Below are positions 1 to 8,175 of a DNA stretch of 13,672 bases, in pieces. The notes below the pieces were generated by a model. It did no database searches. It saw nothing but the letters and a program-made list of their open reading frames with translations, and was not told where the DNA came from. This DNA is from Streptomyces novaecaesareae (lineage in GTDB: Bacteria; Actinomycetota; Actinomycetes; Streptomycetales; Streptomycetaceae), in the NCBI RefSeq assembly GCF_000716875.1, contig NZ_JNWQ01000127.1:1-13672 (forward strand), given 5' to 3'. Position numbers and translations under genes: made by a program. Numbering within the stretch: the stretch's first letter is position 1; every line of letters begins with the position of its first letter.

Positions 1-34
1 GTCTCGTGGGCTCGGAGATGTGTATAAGAGACAG
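1..34. other. Untrimmed Nextera (Tn5) Read 2 adapter
   Basis: The first 34 bases match the Illumina Nextera Read 2 transposase adapter, with the 19-bp Tn5 mosaic end at 16-34 (ending in AAGAGACAG). This is library-preparation sequence, not genome. The genomic insert starts at 35, and apparent reading frames that begin here are artificial. Confidence 0.98.
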
Positions 35-995
35 GTGTGGTGTGCGGCGGGGCCTGGTGGGCTGCCTCGGAGGCGATGGCGAGGAAGGCCTCCTCCAGCG
101 AGGCGCTGCGGGCGTCCAGGGCGCCGAGCGCGACGCCGTGCCGGTGGGCCCAGCCGAGCAGGTCGTAGAGGGTCTGCTGGAGGTCGGTGGTCTGCACGGT
201 GACCTTGTGGCCGTCGGCGGTGACCTCGGCCCGGGCCGGCAGCGGGAGCGAGGCCCCGGTGAACCCGGGCAGCTCGAAGCTGATCCGGGACGGCCGTCCG
301 GCGATCACCTCGGCGACGGTGCCGCTGGTGACGACCTGGCCGCCGTGCATGATGGCCAGCCGGTCGGCCAGCTCCTCGGCCTCCTCCAGGTAGTGCGTGG
401 TGAGGAGCACCGTGGTGCCCTGGGCGCGCAGTTCGCGGACCAGCCGCCAGACGGCGGCGCGGGCCTCGGGGTCGAGGCCGGTGCTGGGCTCGTCCAGGAA
501 CAGCACCTCGGGGCGGCCGAGCAGGGCCATCGCGAGGTCGAGCCGGCGCCGTTCGCCGCCGGACAGCTGCTTGACCCGGACGTCGCGGCGGTGGGCGAGG
601 CCGACCAGCTCCAGCGCCTCCGCGACCGGGCGGGCGCCGCTGGTCAGCCCGGCCCAGGCGCGGCCGGTCTCGGCGGCGGTGAGGTCGCCGGGGAAGCCGC
701 CCTCCTGGAGCATGATGCCGATCCGCGGGCGGACGGCGGCGCGTTCCCGGTGGGGGTCGTGGCCGAGCACCCGGACGGTGCCGCCGCTGGGGGCGGCCAG
801 GCCCTCGATGAGTTCCATGGTGGAGGTCTTGCCGGCCCCGTTGGTGCCGAGCAGGGCGAACAGCTCACCGCGGCCGACGGTCAGGTCGACGCCGCGCACG
901 GCGTGGTAGCCGGTGGCACCGCTGCCGTAGTGGCGGTGCAGGTCGGTGACCTCGATCACGTGGTCGCTGGGGCGGGAGGGCCGGCTCGTTTCCAT
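35..995 (-). CDS. ABC-2 type exporter ATP-binding protein (DrrA-like), C-terminus cut by contig end
   Basis: This is the ATPase subunit that would drive an ABC exporter from the inner face of the membrane. From the ATG at 995 (with GGAAGG about 8 nt upstream) the frame stays open for 320 codons to the adapter. Visible motifs are Walker A GTNGAGKT ending near K56, the signature LSGGE at about 144-148, Walker B LFLDEP with D168 and E169, the D-loop STGLD, and the H-loop histidine H201 in TTHYLEEAEELADR. The C-terminal part ends in the LEEAFLAIA-type tail typical of antibiotic and lipid exporter ATPases such as DrrA. Family members are about 300-330 aa, so probably only a few residues are missing. 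The membrane permease usually follows this gene and would lie beyond the contig end. The substrate cannot be told from the sequence. Confidence 0.93.
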
Positions 996-1039
996 GCCCC
1001 AAGCCTTCCGCCGCCCCGGCGGCGCGGGCAGTGCGCGCC

Positions 1040-1088
1040 GTCATGACATCGCGGTGCGGATCCACGGGTCGGCGATGACAAATGTCAT
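1040..1088 (-). promoter_or_regulatory. Dyad and half-site cluster upstream of the ABC ATPase gene
   Basis: An inverted repeat ATGACA-AA-TGTCAT lies at 1075-1088, about 80 nt upstream of the ABC ATPase start. A second ATGACA (1043-1048), inside the palindrome GTCATGAC (1040-1047), lies exactly 32 bp away, about three helical turns. This spacing suggests a dimeric regulator with a primary and a secondary site. ABC-2 operons in actinobacteria are often paired with response regulators or TetR/GntR repressors, but none is visible here. The regulator is therefore unknown. Confidence 0.4.
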
Positions 1089-1134
1089 GGACGCAGGCTC
1101 CGGCCGAATTGGGAGGTGCCGGCGGGGTAATGCC

Positions 1135-1164
1135 GAAGGGCCCCCTCGGGTGAGGGGGCCCTTC
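1135..1164 (-). terminator. Perfect 13-bp hairpin terminator after the tRNA-Gly pair
   Basis: The arms GAAGGGCCCCCTC (1135-1147) and GAGGGGGCCCTTC (1152-1164) are exactly complementary around a 4-nt loop. The hairpin lies just downstream of the two minus-strand tRNA genes, with no U-tract, as is common in streptomycetes. It would also insulate the ABC transporter gene that follows on the same strand. Confidence 0.8.
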
Positions 1165-1171
1165 GTATCTG

Positions 1172-1244
1172 AGCGGACGACGAGATTCGAACTCGCGACC
1201 CTCACCTTGGCAAGGTGATGCTCTACCAACTGAGCCACGTCCGC
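1172..1244 (-). tRNA. tRNA-Gly (anticodon GCC), promoter-distal copy
   Basis: A complete 73-nt cloverleaf reads on the minus strand. The acceptor stem is GCGGACG/CGTCCGC, the D-stem GCTC/GAGC, the anticodon stem TCACC/GGTGA with loop TTGCCAA (anticodon GCC), and the T-loop TTCGAAT. The discriminator base is U, as expected for bacterial tRNA-Gly. No CCA is encoded (the genome reads TCA), so CCA must be added enzymatically. It reads GGC and GGU, with GGC a dominant glycine codon in this GC-rich genome. It is identical to the copy at 1284-1356 and lies 39 bp downstream of it. Confidence 0.97.
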
Positions 1245-1283
1245 AGGTCAAACTATTGAGTTGTGCTGTGCTCGCGCACTGCG

Positions 1284-1356
1284 AGCGGACGACGAGATTC
1301 GAACTCGCGACCCTCACCTTGGCAAGGTGATGCTCTACCAACTGAGCCACGTCCGC
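1284..1356 (-). tRNA. tRNA-Gly (anticodon GCC), promoter-proximal copy
   Basis: The sequence is identical to the 1172-1244 copy: same stems, same TTGCCAA anticodon loop, same U discriminator and no encoded CCA. The two are presumably cotranscribed from the promoter at about 1417-1444 and end at the 1135-1164 hairpin. The identical block, including one flanking base, is 74 bp (1171-1244 and 1283-1356), consistent with a local duplication kept identical by recombination or selection. Confidence 0.97.
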
Positions 1357-1416
1357 ATGGTGCCTGGTGGGGCACCCGCCGCCTCTTCGGATCTCTCCGT
1401 TGCGGCGACGAGGAAT

Positions 1417-1444
1417 ACTCTACAGCATCGTTCGGGGTGGTCGC
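1417..1444 (-). promoter_or_regulatory. Likely promoter of the tRNA-Gly pair
   Basis: On the minus strand, TAGAGT (1417-1422) fits the TANNNT -10 pattern. It is preceded at a 16-bp spacing by GCGACC (1439-1444), which keeps the GAC core of a -35 element. Transcription would start near 1410, about 54 nt before the first tRNA. A short hairpin GGTGCC/GGCACC at 1359-1376 lies just upstream of the mature 5' end and may matter for processing. Confidence 0.5.
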
Positions 1445-1475
1445 CCCACCCTTTCGGTTCGGGCGGGCAGGGCGA

Positions 1476-1496
1476 CCGGGGAGCGGGTGCTCCCGG
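1476..1496 (-). terminator. Probable terminator of the Lsr2-like gene
   Basis: Arms at 1476-1484 and 1489-1496 form an 8-bp stem with one bulged G around a GGGT loop, starting 10 nt past the Lsr2-like gene's stop codon. A weaker 6-bp hairpin, GGGTGG/CCACCC, follows at 1435-1451. Together they would separate this transcript from the tRNA promoter. Confidence 0.5.
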
Positions 1497-1505
1497 GGGT
1501 CGAGG

Positions 1506-1823
1506 TCAGTTCGCCTCGGCGAACGCCTCGTACACGTGCTTGGGGATGCGGCCGCGGGCGGGCAGTTCCATGCCGCGGGACAGGGCCCAGGCGCGGACGG
1601 CGGCCGGGTCCGGGGTGAGGGCGGTACGGCGGAAGGACTTTCCGGTACGGCTCTGGCGGCGGCCGGCCGCGACGAACGGGGCGAGGGCCTCCCGCAGCTT
1701 TTCCGCGTTGTCCACGGACAGGTCGATCTCGTACGACTTCCCGTCGACGCCGAAGTGGACGGTTTCCGCGGCGGCGCCGCCGTCCAGGTCGTCGGAGAGC
1801 GTGACAACTACACGCTGAGCCAT
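1506..1823 (-). CDS. lsrL: Lsr2-family nucleoid-associated protein (probably the LsrL paralogue)
   Basis: This is a 105-aa H-NS-like xenogeneic silencer that binds and bridges AT-rich DNA. The N-terminal half starts MAQRVVVTLSDDLDGG and contains SYEIDLS, which is the Lsr2 dimerisation and oligomerisation domain. The C-terminal half ends ARGRIPKHVYEAFAEAN, whose RGR is the AT-hook-like minor-groove motif. A basic linker (about 54-66, with GRRQSRTGKSFRR) joins them. The length is normal for Lsr2 (about 105-112 aa). The ATG at 1823 was chosen because the protein begins with the family's MAQ, with GAGAGGA about 9 nt upstream. Streptomycetes carry two Lsr2 proteins. From memory, the one divergent from purSQL is LsrL (SCO4076 in S. 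coelicolor), so position supports that name. The family call is near certain, the paralogue call less so. Confidence 0.93.
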   Translation of the reverse strand: MAQRVVVTLSDDLDGGAAAETVHFGVDGKSYEIDLSVDNAEKLREALAPFVAAGRRQSRTGKSFRRTALTPDPAAVRAWALSRGMELPARGRIPKHVYEAFAEAN

Positions 1824-2290
1824 GGGTGTCAATCCTCTCGGGCAATTCGGCCACCGGTCCGCGGGGGTACGCCCGGGGCCTGATGTGCACCAACTCGCGC
1901 AAGCGCATACGGGCAGGCCCGGTGGCCCGCCTGATACGCAGCACTTGCCGCGACAGGTGGCCCTATTCTGCACCCGAAGGGGGTCGAAATCGAAGAGTCC
2001 CGCATTCTTTTCCGTATATTCACGTCTCTTCGTGGGGCCGCCGGATACCGATGCGCGGGACGGGCGGTTCTGTCCCCAAGTGCCGTATTCGGGTGTTCTT
2101 CGGGGGCGGGCGTTCCGGGCGCCGAATCCGTGGAAACCGGACGGCCGGGGCAGGGGTGGGGCGGCCGGATCCCTTGTGGCGTAAGGGTCCTGGGTCTACG
2201 CGCGTCGCTATCCCCGGCCAGCAATCCTGCCCGAAACCACCGGTAGTCTGGAGTTCCCCCGCCTCACCGAAGACACCACCGGGAGTGCCA
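1824..2290. other. Divergent lsr2-like/purS intergenic region (467 bp)
   Basis: No convincing gene lies here. The stretch from about 1984 to 2035 is unusually AT-rich for this chromosome, with runs such as TTCTTTTCCGTATATTC, and is a plausible promoter zone or self-binding site for the AT-preferring Lsr2-like protein. An imperfect hairpin (2167-2175 with 2183-2190, one bulge, 7-nt loop) lies upstream of the purS promoter candidate. I recognised no known riboswitch fold. The minus-strand promoter of the Lsr2-like gene could not be placed with confidence. Confidence 0.5.
2244..2249 (+). promoter_or_regulatory. Candidate -10 element of the purSQL operon
   Basis: TAGTCT fits the TANNNT pattern and would start transcription near 2256, giving a leader of about 35 nt before purS. 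No recognisable -35 hexamer lies at the expected spacing. The ribosome site GGGAG is at 2281-2285, 5 nt before the GTG. Confidence 0.4.
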
Positions 2291-2545
2291 GTGGCACGCG
2301 TCGTAGTCGACGTCATGCTCAAGCCGGAGATCCTCGACCCCCAGGGACAGGCGGTGCAGCGTGCACTGCCCCGTCTCGGATTCACCGGGATCGCCGACGT
2401 CCGCCAGGGCAAGCGTTTCGAGCTGGATGTGGAGGGCCCGGTCGACGACGCGGCGCTCGCCCGTATCCGCGAAGCCGCCGAGACCTTTCTCGCCAACACC
2501 GTGATCGAGGACTTCACCGTCCGGGTCGAGGAGGAGGCGAAGTGA
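2291..2545 (+). CDS. purS: Phosphoribosylformylglycinamidine (FGAM) synthase subunit PurS
   Basis: PurS is the small structural subunit that bridges PurQ and PurL in the three-part FGAM synthase, the fourth step of purine synthesis. The 84-aa product starts (V/M)[18 protein letters not shown] and ends [13 protein letters not shown]. It contains the family's [17 protein letters not shown] segment and the [12 protein letters not shown] strand, and matches the usual length of about 80-85 aa. The GTG at 2291 is preferred because GGGAG lies 5 nt upstream and it gives the standard N-terminus. The alternative in-frame GTG at 2285 overlaps that site. It is the first gene of purSQL and overlaps purQ by 4 nt (GTGA), which implies translational coupling and fixed stoichiometry. 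Confidence 0.96.
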   Translation: MARVVVDVMLKPEILDPQGQAVQRALPRLGFTGIADVRQGKRFELDVEGPVDDAALARIREAAETFLANTVIEDFTVRVEEEAK

Positions 2546-3218
2546 CCACCCGCGTCGGCGTCGTCACTTTCCCCGGCTCCCTCGACGACCGCGACGCCCA
2601 GCGGGCGGTCCGCCTGGCCGGCGCCGAGCCGGTTGCCCTCTGGCACCGTGACAAGGATCTCCACCAGGTCGACGCCGTCGTCCTGCCGGGCGGATTCAGT
2701 TACGGCGACTATCTGCGCTGCGGTGCCATCTCCCGCTTCTCGCCGGTGATGGAGACCGTCATCGAGCAGGCGAAGCTCGGAATGCCCGTCCTCGGTATCT
2801 GCAACGGCTTCCAGGTGCTCTGCGAATCCCACCTGCTGCCCGGTGCGCTCACCCGCAACGACTCGCTGCACTTCGTCTGCCGCGACCAGAAGCTGCGGAT
2901 CGAGAACGCCGGCACCGCCTGGACCCGCGATTACTCGGCGGGCCAGGAAATCGTCGTCCCGCTGAAGAACGGCGAGGGCCGCTTCGTCGCGGACCAGCGC
3001 GTCCTGGACGAACTGGAGGCGGAGGGCCGGGTCGTCGCCCGTTACCTGGACGTCAACCCGAACGGTTCGTACCGCGACATCGCCGGCATCACCAACGCCG
3101 CCGGCAATGTCGTCGGCCTGATGCCGCACCCGGAGCACGCCGTGGAGGCGCTCACCGGCCCGACCACCGAGGGCCTGGGCTTCTTCACTTCCGTCCTGAA
3201 GCAGCTGGTGAACGCCTG

Positions 3219-3219
<1 letters not shown>
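2542..3219 (+). CDS. purQ: FGAM synthase glutaminase subunit PurQ
   Basis: PurQ is the class I glutamine amidotransferase that releases ammonia from glutamine and passes it to PurL. The 225-aa protein has the oxyanion and nucleophile regions [18 protein letters not shown] (about 47-64) and [12 protein letters not shown], with nucleophile C87. The second part of the triad is at [12 protein letters not shown]196 and E198. The length is normal for the family. Translation starts at the GTG at 2542, inside the end of purS. GAGGAGG (2531-2537) within purS is a strong ribosome site 4 nt before it. Its stop TGA shares its last base with the purL ATG (TGATG at 3217-3221). All catalytic residues are present, so it should be active. 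Confidence 0.97.
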
Positions 3220-5474
<2,255 letters not shown>

Positions 5475-5523
5475 CGCACGGCGGCCCGCCCGGCCCGACC
5501 CGGAGGCGAGCGGGCGAGTAGCG

Positions 5524-5561
5524 GAGGGGCGGTCGGTTCTCTGGTGAACCGCCCGCCCCTC
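5524..5561 (+). terminator. Terminator of purSQL
   Basis: Two 16-nt arms (5524-5539 and 5546-5561) pair with a single mismatch around a 6-nt loop, 49 nt after the purL stop. No U-tract follows. It ends only 4 bases before the -10 candidate of the next gene. Confidence 0.75.
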
Positions 5562-5565
5562 GGCG

Positions 5566-5571
5566 TATGTT
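5566..5571 (+). promoter_or_regulatory. Candidate -10 of a leaderless transcript for the SCP2-like gene
   Basis: TATGTT fits TANNNT and ends 7 nt before the ATG at 5579, placing transcription start at or next to the start codon. No clear -35 is visible, since that position falls in the purL terminator hairpin. The alternative ATG at 5567 lies inside this element, which argues against it as the true start. Confidence 0.4.
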
Positions 5572-5578
5572 GAGGCCC

Positions 5579-6394
5579 ATGCCTGCCAAGTCCCGTACGT
5601 ATCAGCCGCAAAAGGTGAGCGCCGCGCTGATGGCGCAGAGCGAGGCGGTGCGCGATGTCGTGCACCGGCTGACGGAGTCCGATCTGGACCGGCCGACCCG
5701 GCTCGGCTCCTGGCGGGTGCGGGAGCTGGTGACCCACCTGAGCCTGGCGCTGAGCCAGCTGCTGGCCGTGCTGGACGCGCCGGAGAAGGCCGGGCCGCCG
5801 CTGCCGCTGGCCGACTACGCGGCGCTGGCCGGGACGATGGCCGAGTTCGTCGACACCGCGACCACGGCGCACGTGGCGACCGGGTTCGCCGGCCCGCCCG
5901 AGGAGGTGGCCGCCGAGTTCGACCGCTCGCTCGACGCCGTGCAGGTCGTGCTGGACAAGCTGGCCACGGTGGAGCCGGAGCGGCGGGTCACCTTCCTGAG
6001 CGGTCATCCGATGCTCCTGACCGAGTACCTGGTGACCCGGCTGGTCGAGGCCGTGGTGCACGCCGACGACCTGGCCGACGCGCTCGGCCTGGACGCCTTC
6101 CCGCACGACCGCCAGGCCCTTGCCGCCGTCTCCCGGATGCTGGCCGACGCCCTCGCCGGGCAGGTGCCCGGCGGCGCGGTCGAGCTGCGGATCCCGCCGT
6201 ACGCGGTCGTCCAGGCGGTGCCGGGCCCCAAGCACACCCGGGGCACCCCGCCCAACGTGGTGGAGACCGACCCGCTGACCTGGATCCGGCTGGCCACCGG
6301 CCGGGCCGACTGGGCGGCGGCGGTGGAGGCGGCCGAGGTCTCCGCCTCGGGGGAGCGCAGCGACCTTCGGGCGTACCTGCCGGTGCTCTGCTAG
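5579..6394 (+). CDS. Sterol carrier family protein: DinB/mycothiol-dependent-isomerase-like N-domain plus SCP2-like C-domain
   Basis: The 271-aa protein is a type common in actinobacteria, annotated as 'maleylpyruvate isomerase N-terminal domain' or 'sterol carrier family' protein. The N-terminal half is a DinB/MDMPI-like helical bundle. H53 (ELVTHL), E147 and H151 (LVEAVVHADDLADALG) sit where this superfamily places its metal ligands. The C-terminal part (about 170-271) has the RIPPYAVVQAVPG strand, PPNVVETDPLTWIRLATG and ASGERSDLRAYLP, resembling SCP2-like domains. Members of the superfamily use mycothiol as cofactor, but the substrate is unknown and no neighbour points to one. The ATG at 5579 is preferred over the in-frame ATG at 5567 because of the leaderless promoter pattern and the usual MP(A)xxRTY start. 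It converges with the DUF3152 gene. Confidence 0.87.
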   Translation: MPAKSRTYQPQKVSAALMAQSEAVRDVVHRLTESDLDRPTRLGSWRVRELVTHLSLALSQLLAVLDAPEKAGPPLPLADYAALAGTMAEFVDTATTAHVATGFAGPPEEVAAEFDRSLDAVQVVLDKLATVEPERRVTFLSGHPMLLTEYLVTRLVEAVVHADDLADALGLDAFPHDRQALAAVSRMLADALAGQVPGGAVELRIPPYAVVQAVPGPKHTRGTPPNVVETDPLTWIRLATGRADWAAAVEAAEVSASGERSDLRAYLPVLC

Positions 6395-6409
6395 CCAGGG
6401 CGTGTCGTC

Positions 6410-6446
6410 GGCCGTCCGTCCCCTGCCGGTCAGGGGACGGACGGCC
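6410..6446. terminator. Bidirectional terminator overlapping the DUF3152 stop codon
   Basis: Perfect 16-bp arms (6410-6425 and 6431-6446) flank a 5-nt loop between two convergent genes. The right arm encodes the last codons of the minus-strand DUF3152 gene, and its stop (6430-6432) spans the last loop base and the start of that arm. The hairpin is therefore part coding, part terminator. Confidence 0.85.
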
Positions 6447-7326
6447 CGCTGAGGTAGGTGCCCTCCGCCGAGTACGGCCAGGCGTTGGGCGTGCAGCCCT
6501 TGAGGCCGTAGATCTGCTGCATCATCGCGGGCGCGGGCTTGCCCTCGCCCGGGCAGCCCTCGTGCCCGTGGCCGATCCGGTGGCCGACCTCGTGGTTGAC
6601 GATCAGCGCCCGGTACTCCTCGATCGGACCGCTGAACTGGGGTGAACCGGTGTTCCAGCGCTTGGAGTTGACGAGCACCTGGTTGCCGACGTTGCAGTTG
6701 ACCTCGCCGTGGGTGTCCAGGCCGGAGGCGCCGCAGATCCGGTCCACGGTGGCGGGCGAGGCGATCTTCACGGTGAAGTCGTACGAGCCGCTCGCGACCA
6801 GCTGGAAGCCGTTCTTGCGGTCGTTGGTCCAGCCGCGCGGGTCGCCGAGGATGCCGTGGATCTGCGCGGCGGCGGCCGCGGGGTCGATGCCGATGCCGTC
6901 CTCGACCTCGACCCGGTAGCGGCGCACGGTGCCGCGGCCGACCGCCTTGGCGCTGGCCGGGGCGGTGGTGAAGGTGCCCGCGCCCTGGCCGGGGCCGGGG
7001 TCCGGGCCGGCGGGGGCGACGGCCGGCGGCGGGGCCGGGGGCGGTGTGGGCGTCGGGGTGACGACGGGGGCCGGGGCCGGCGGTGCCGCCGTCGGGGTGC
7101 CGTCGGCGGGCGGAAGGACCCGCGCCTGGGTGGTCGGAGCGGGGGCCGGGCTGTCCGGGGGGCGGTTCAGTAGGACGGCCGTGGCGCCCACCACCAGGAC
7201 GGACGCCACCAATGCCGTGAGCATGCCAGGCCCGATTCTCCGACGCGGCTTGCGGCGTCTGCGGCCCCCGTTGCGCTTCGGGGCGGCTCGCCCACGGGCG
7301 GGTCGGACAGCTGGCACGGTCGTCAC
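6430..7326 (-). CDS. DUF3152 membrane-anchored metzincin-like zinc protease
   Basis: The 298-aa protein has a very basic N-terminus (RPARGRAAPKRN, then RRRRKPRRR), one membrane segment at about 34-54 (MLTALVASVLVVGATAVLL), and a Pro/Ala/Thr-rich linker (about 55-125) suited to crossing the cell wall. A C-terminal DUF3152 domain (about 135-298) follows. That domain carries HEVGHRIGHGH (H245, E246, H249, H255), an exact HExxHxxGxxH metzincin zinc site, with a downstream Met pair (M268, M269) where a Met-turn would be. Four cysteines in the domain (C198, C211, C258, C278) could form disulphides outside the cell. It is predicted to act as an extracellular anchored protease, substrate unknown. The GTG at 7326 overlaps a 10-codon ORF. 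The GTG at 7317 is an alternative start with AGGG about 8 nt upstream. Confidence 0.88.
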   Translation of the reverse strand: MTTVPAVRPARGRAAPKRNGGRRRRKPRRRIGPGMLTALVASVLVVGATAVLLNRPPDSPAPAPTTQARVLPPADGTPTAAPPAPAPVVTPTPTPPPAPPPAVAPAGPDPGPGQGAGTFTTAPASAKAVGRGTVRRYRVEVEDGIGIDPAAAAAQIHGILGDPRGWTNDRKNGFQLVASGSYDFTVKIASPATVDRICGASGLDTHGEVNCNVGNQVLVNSKRWNTGSPQFSGPIEEYRALIVNHEVGHRIGHGHEGCPGEGKPAPAMMQQIYGLKGCTPNAWPYSAEGTYLSGPSVP

Positions 7327-7355
7327 CCTGGCATGGCGAACGGGTGAATGTCCAT
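7323..7355 (-). CDS. Possible 10-residue leader ORF coupled to the DUF3152 gene
   Basis: An ATG at 7355 follows a full AGGAGG (7359-7364) at a short 3-nt spacing and encodes MDIHPFAMPG. Its TGA lies inside GTGA, so it overlaps the DUF3152 GTG at 7326 by the 4-nt pattern of coupled genes. The DUF3152 GTG has no good ribosome site of its own. The TetR gene ends 18 nt upstream. It could instead be chance, with DUF3152 starting at 7317. Confidence 0.35.
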   Translation of the reverse strand: MDIHPFAMPG

Positions 7356-7373
7356 GCGCCTCCTGTGCGGGCC

Positions 7374-8093
7374 TCAGCTGCCCGGCAACCCCAGGGAGCG
7401 GACCAGGTCGAGCAGCTCGCGCCGGTACAGCCGGGCCGGGTCGTGCGCCTGCGGCCCCAGGTGGCCGTGCATCTCCAGGGCGACCAGCCCGTGCATCCGC
7501 CCCCACACCCGCAGGGCGAGGGCGACCGCGGCGGGCGGAAGGTCGGGGTACTGCTCGCGGACCTTGGCCATGAAGTCCGCGGAGAAGTCGCTCCACTGCA
7601 CCGTGGGGTCGTCCTGCAGCGCCCGGGCGGACGGCCAGACCGCCGCGACCAGGCCGGTCAGCCCGAGGCAGGCGCGCTTCGCGGCCTCCGGGGCGGGTCC
7701 TTCGGCGGGCGCCCGGTAGCCGGCCACCGGGTCCCCGTAGATGAGCCGGAAGCCCTGCGGGTTGGCCAGTGACCAGGTGCGCAGCGCCTCGCCCCAGGCG
7801 GTGATCCGGCCGCCCGGGTCGTCCTCGGGGACGGTGTCCCGGGCGGTCTCCGCGGCCGTCACCAGGTCGGTGTAGACGTCGCTGATCAGCTCGGAGATCA
7901 GGTCGTCGCGGGTGTCGAAGTAGCTGTAGATGGCGCTGCCGCTCATGTCCATCTCGCGGGCGATGGCGCGCAGCGAGATGGCGTCCGCCCCCTGCTCGGC
8001 CATGTGTTCCAGGGCGATCCGCTTGATCTCGGCGGTGGTCTGGGCCCGCAGGCGGGCGCGCCGGCCCGGCTTCCGATCTTCCACGCTTGACAT
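7374..8093 (-). CDS. TetR/AcrR-family repressor with WHG-type ligand domain
   Basis: This is a 239-aa transcriptional repressor. The N-terminal TetR helix-turn-helix spans about 20-68: AEIKRIALEHMAEQGADAIS, LRAIAREMDMSG, SAIYSYFDTRDDLI. The C-terminal domain contains VWGRMHGLVALEMHG, typical of the WHG-type TetR ligand domain. The ATG at 8093 gives a normal-length protein with a short basic N-terminus (MSSVEDRKPGRRARLR). Frames extending further upstream would run through the promoter. It is divergent from the oxidoreductase gene, with 82 bp between starts. The start codon adjoins the -35 (8087-8092) of the opposite promoter, so it very likely controls that gene and itself. No ribosome site is obvious. 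The inducer is unknown. It is codirectional with, and possibly cotranscribed with, the DUF3152 gene. Confidence 0.94.
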   Translation of the reverse strand: MSSVEDRKPGRRARLRAQTTAEIKRIALEHMAEQGADAISLRAIAREMDMSGSAIYSYFDTRDDLISELISDVYTDLVTAAETARDTVPEDDPGGRITAWGEALRTWSLANPQGFRLIYGDPVAGYRAPAEGPAPEAAKRACLGLTGLVAAVWPSARALQDDPTVQWSDFSADFMAKVREQYPDLPPAAVALALRVWGRMHGLVALEMHGHLGPQAHDPARLYRRELLDLVRSLGLPGS

Positions 8094-8114
8094 CGTACAG
8101 AGCTGAATTAGAGT
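8087..8114 (+). promoter_or_regulatory. Housekeeping-sigma promoter of the oxidoreductase gene
   Basis: A perfect -35 TTGACA (8087-8092) is followed at 16 bp by TAGAGT (8109-8114), which fits TANNNT. Transcription would start near 8121, giving a leader of about 55 nt before the ATG at 8176. The -35 overlaps the start of the divergent TetR gene by its last two bases and lies otherwise inside it. Confidence 0.75.
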
Positions 8115-8115
8115 G

Positions 8116-8148
8116 CGGTGCACGAAAACAGAACGGTGCACGGAAAAC
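8116..8148 (+). promoter_or_regulatory. Probable TetR operator: two direct repeats containing GTGCAC palindromes
   Basis: CGGTGCACGAAAAC (8116-8129) recurs as CGGTGCACGGAAAAC (8134-8148), 18 bp apart start to start and differing by one inserted G. Each holds the palindrome GTGCAC. They straddle the predicted transcription start, the ideal place for a repressor to block the oxidoreductase promoter. Binding by the adjacent TetR protein is inferred from position. Confidence 0.6.
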
Positions 8149-8175
8149 GTGTGCCGCCCAGGGAGGGTGACGGAC

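Noticed and set aside
6..1046. 346-codon plus-strand frame over the ABC ATPase gene
   Set aside because: It starts in adapter sequence and is antisense to a gene with intact Walker A, signature, Walker B and H-loop motifs.
1171..1356. Direct repeat at tRNA genes as attachment-site duplication of an integrated element
   Set aside because: The repeats are two full functional tRNA-Gly genes only 39 bp apart, with no integrase or cargo between them.
1824..2290. A riboswitch or hidden small gene before purS
   Set aside because: I found no recognisable purine-riboswitch core, and open frames here lack ribosome sites and protein-like composition. Only a weak bulged hairpin is present.
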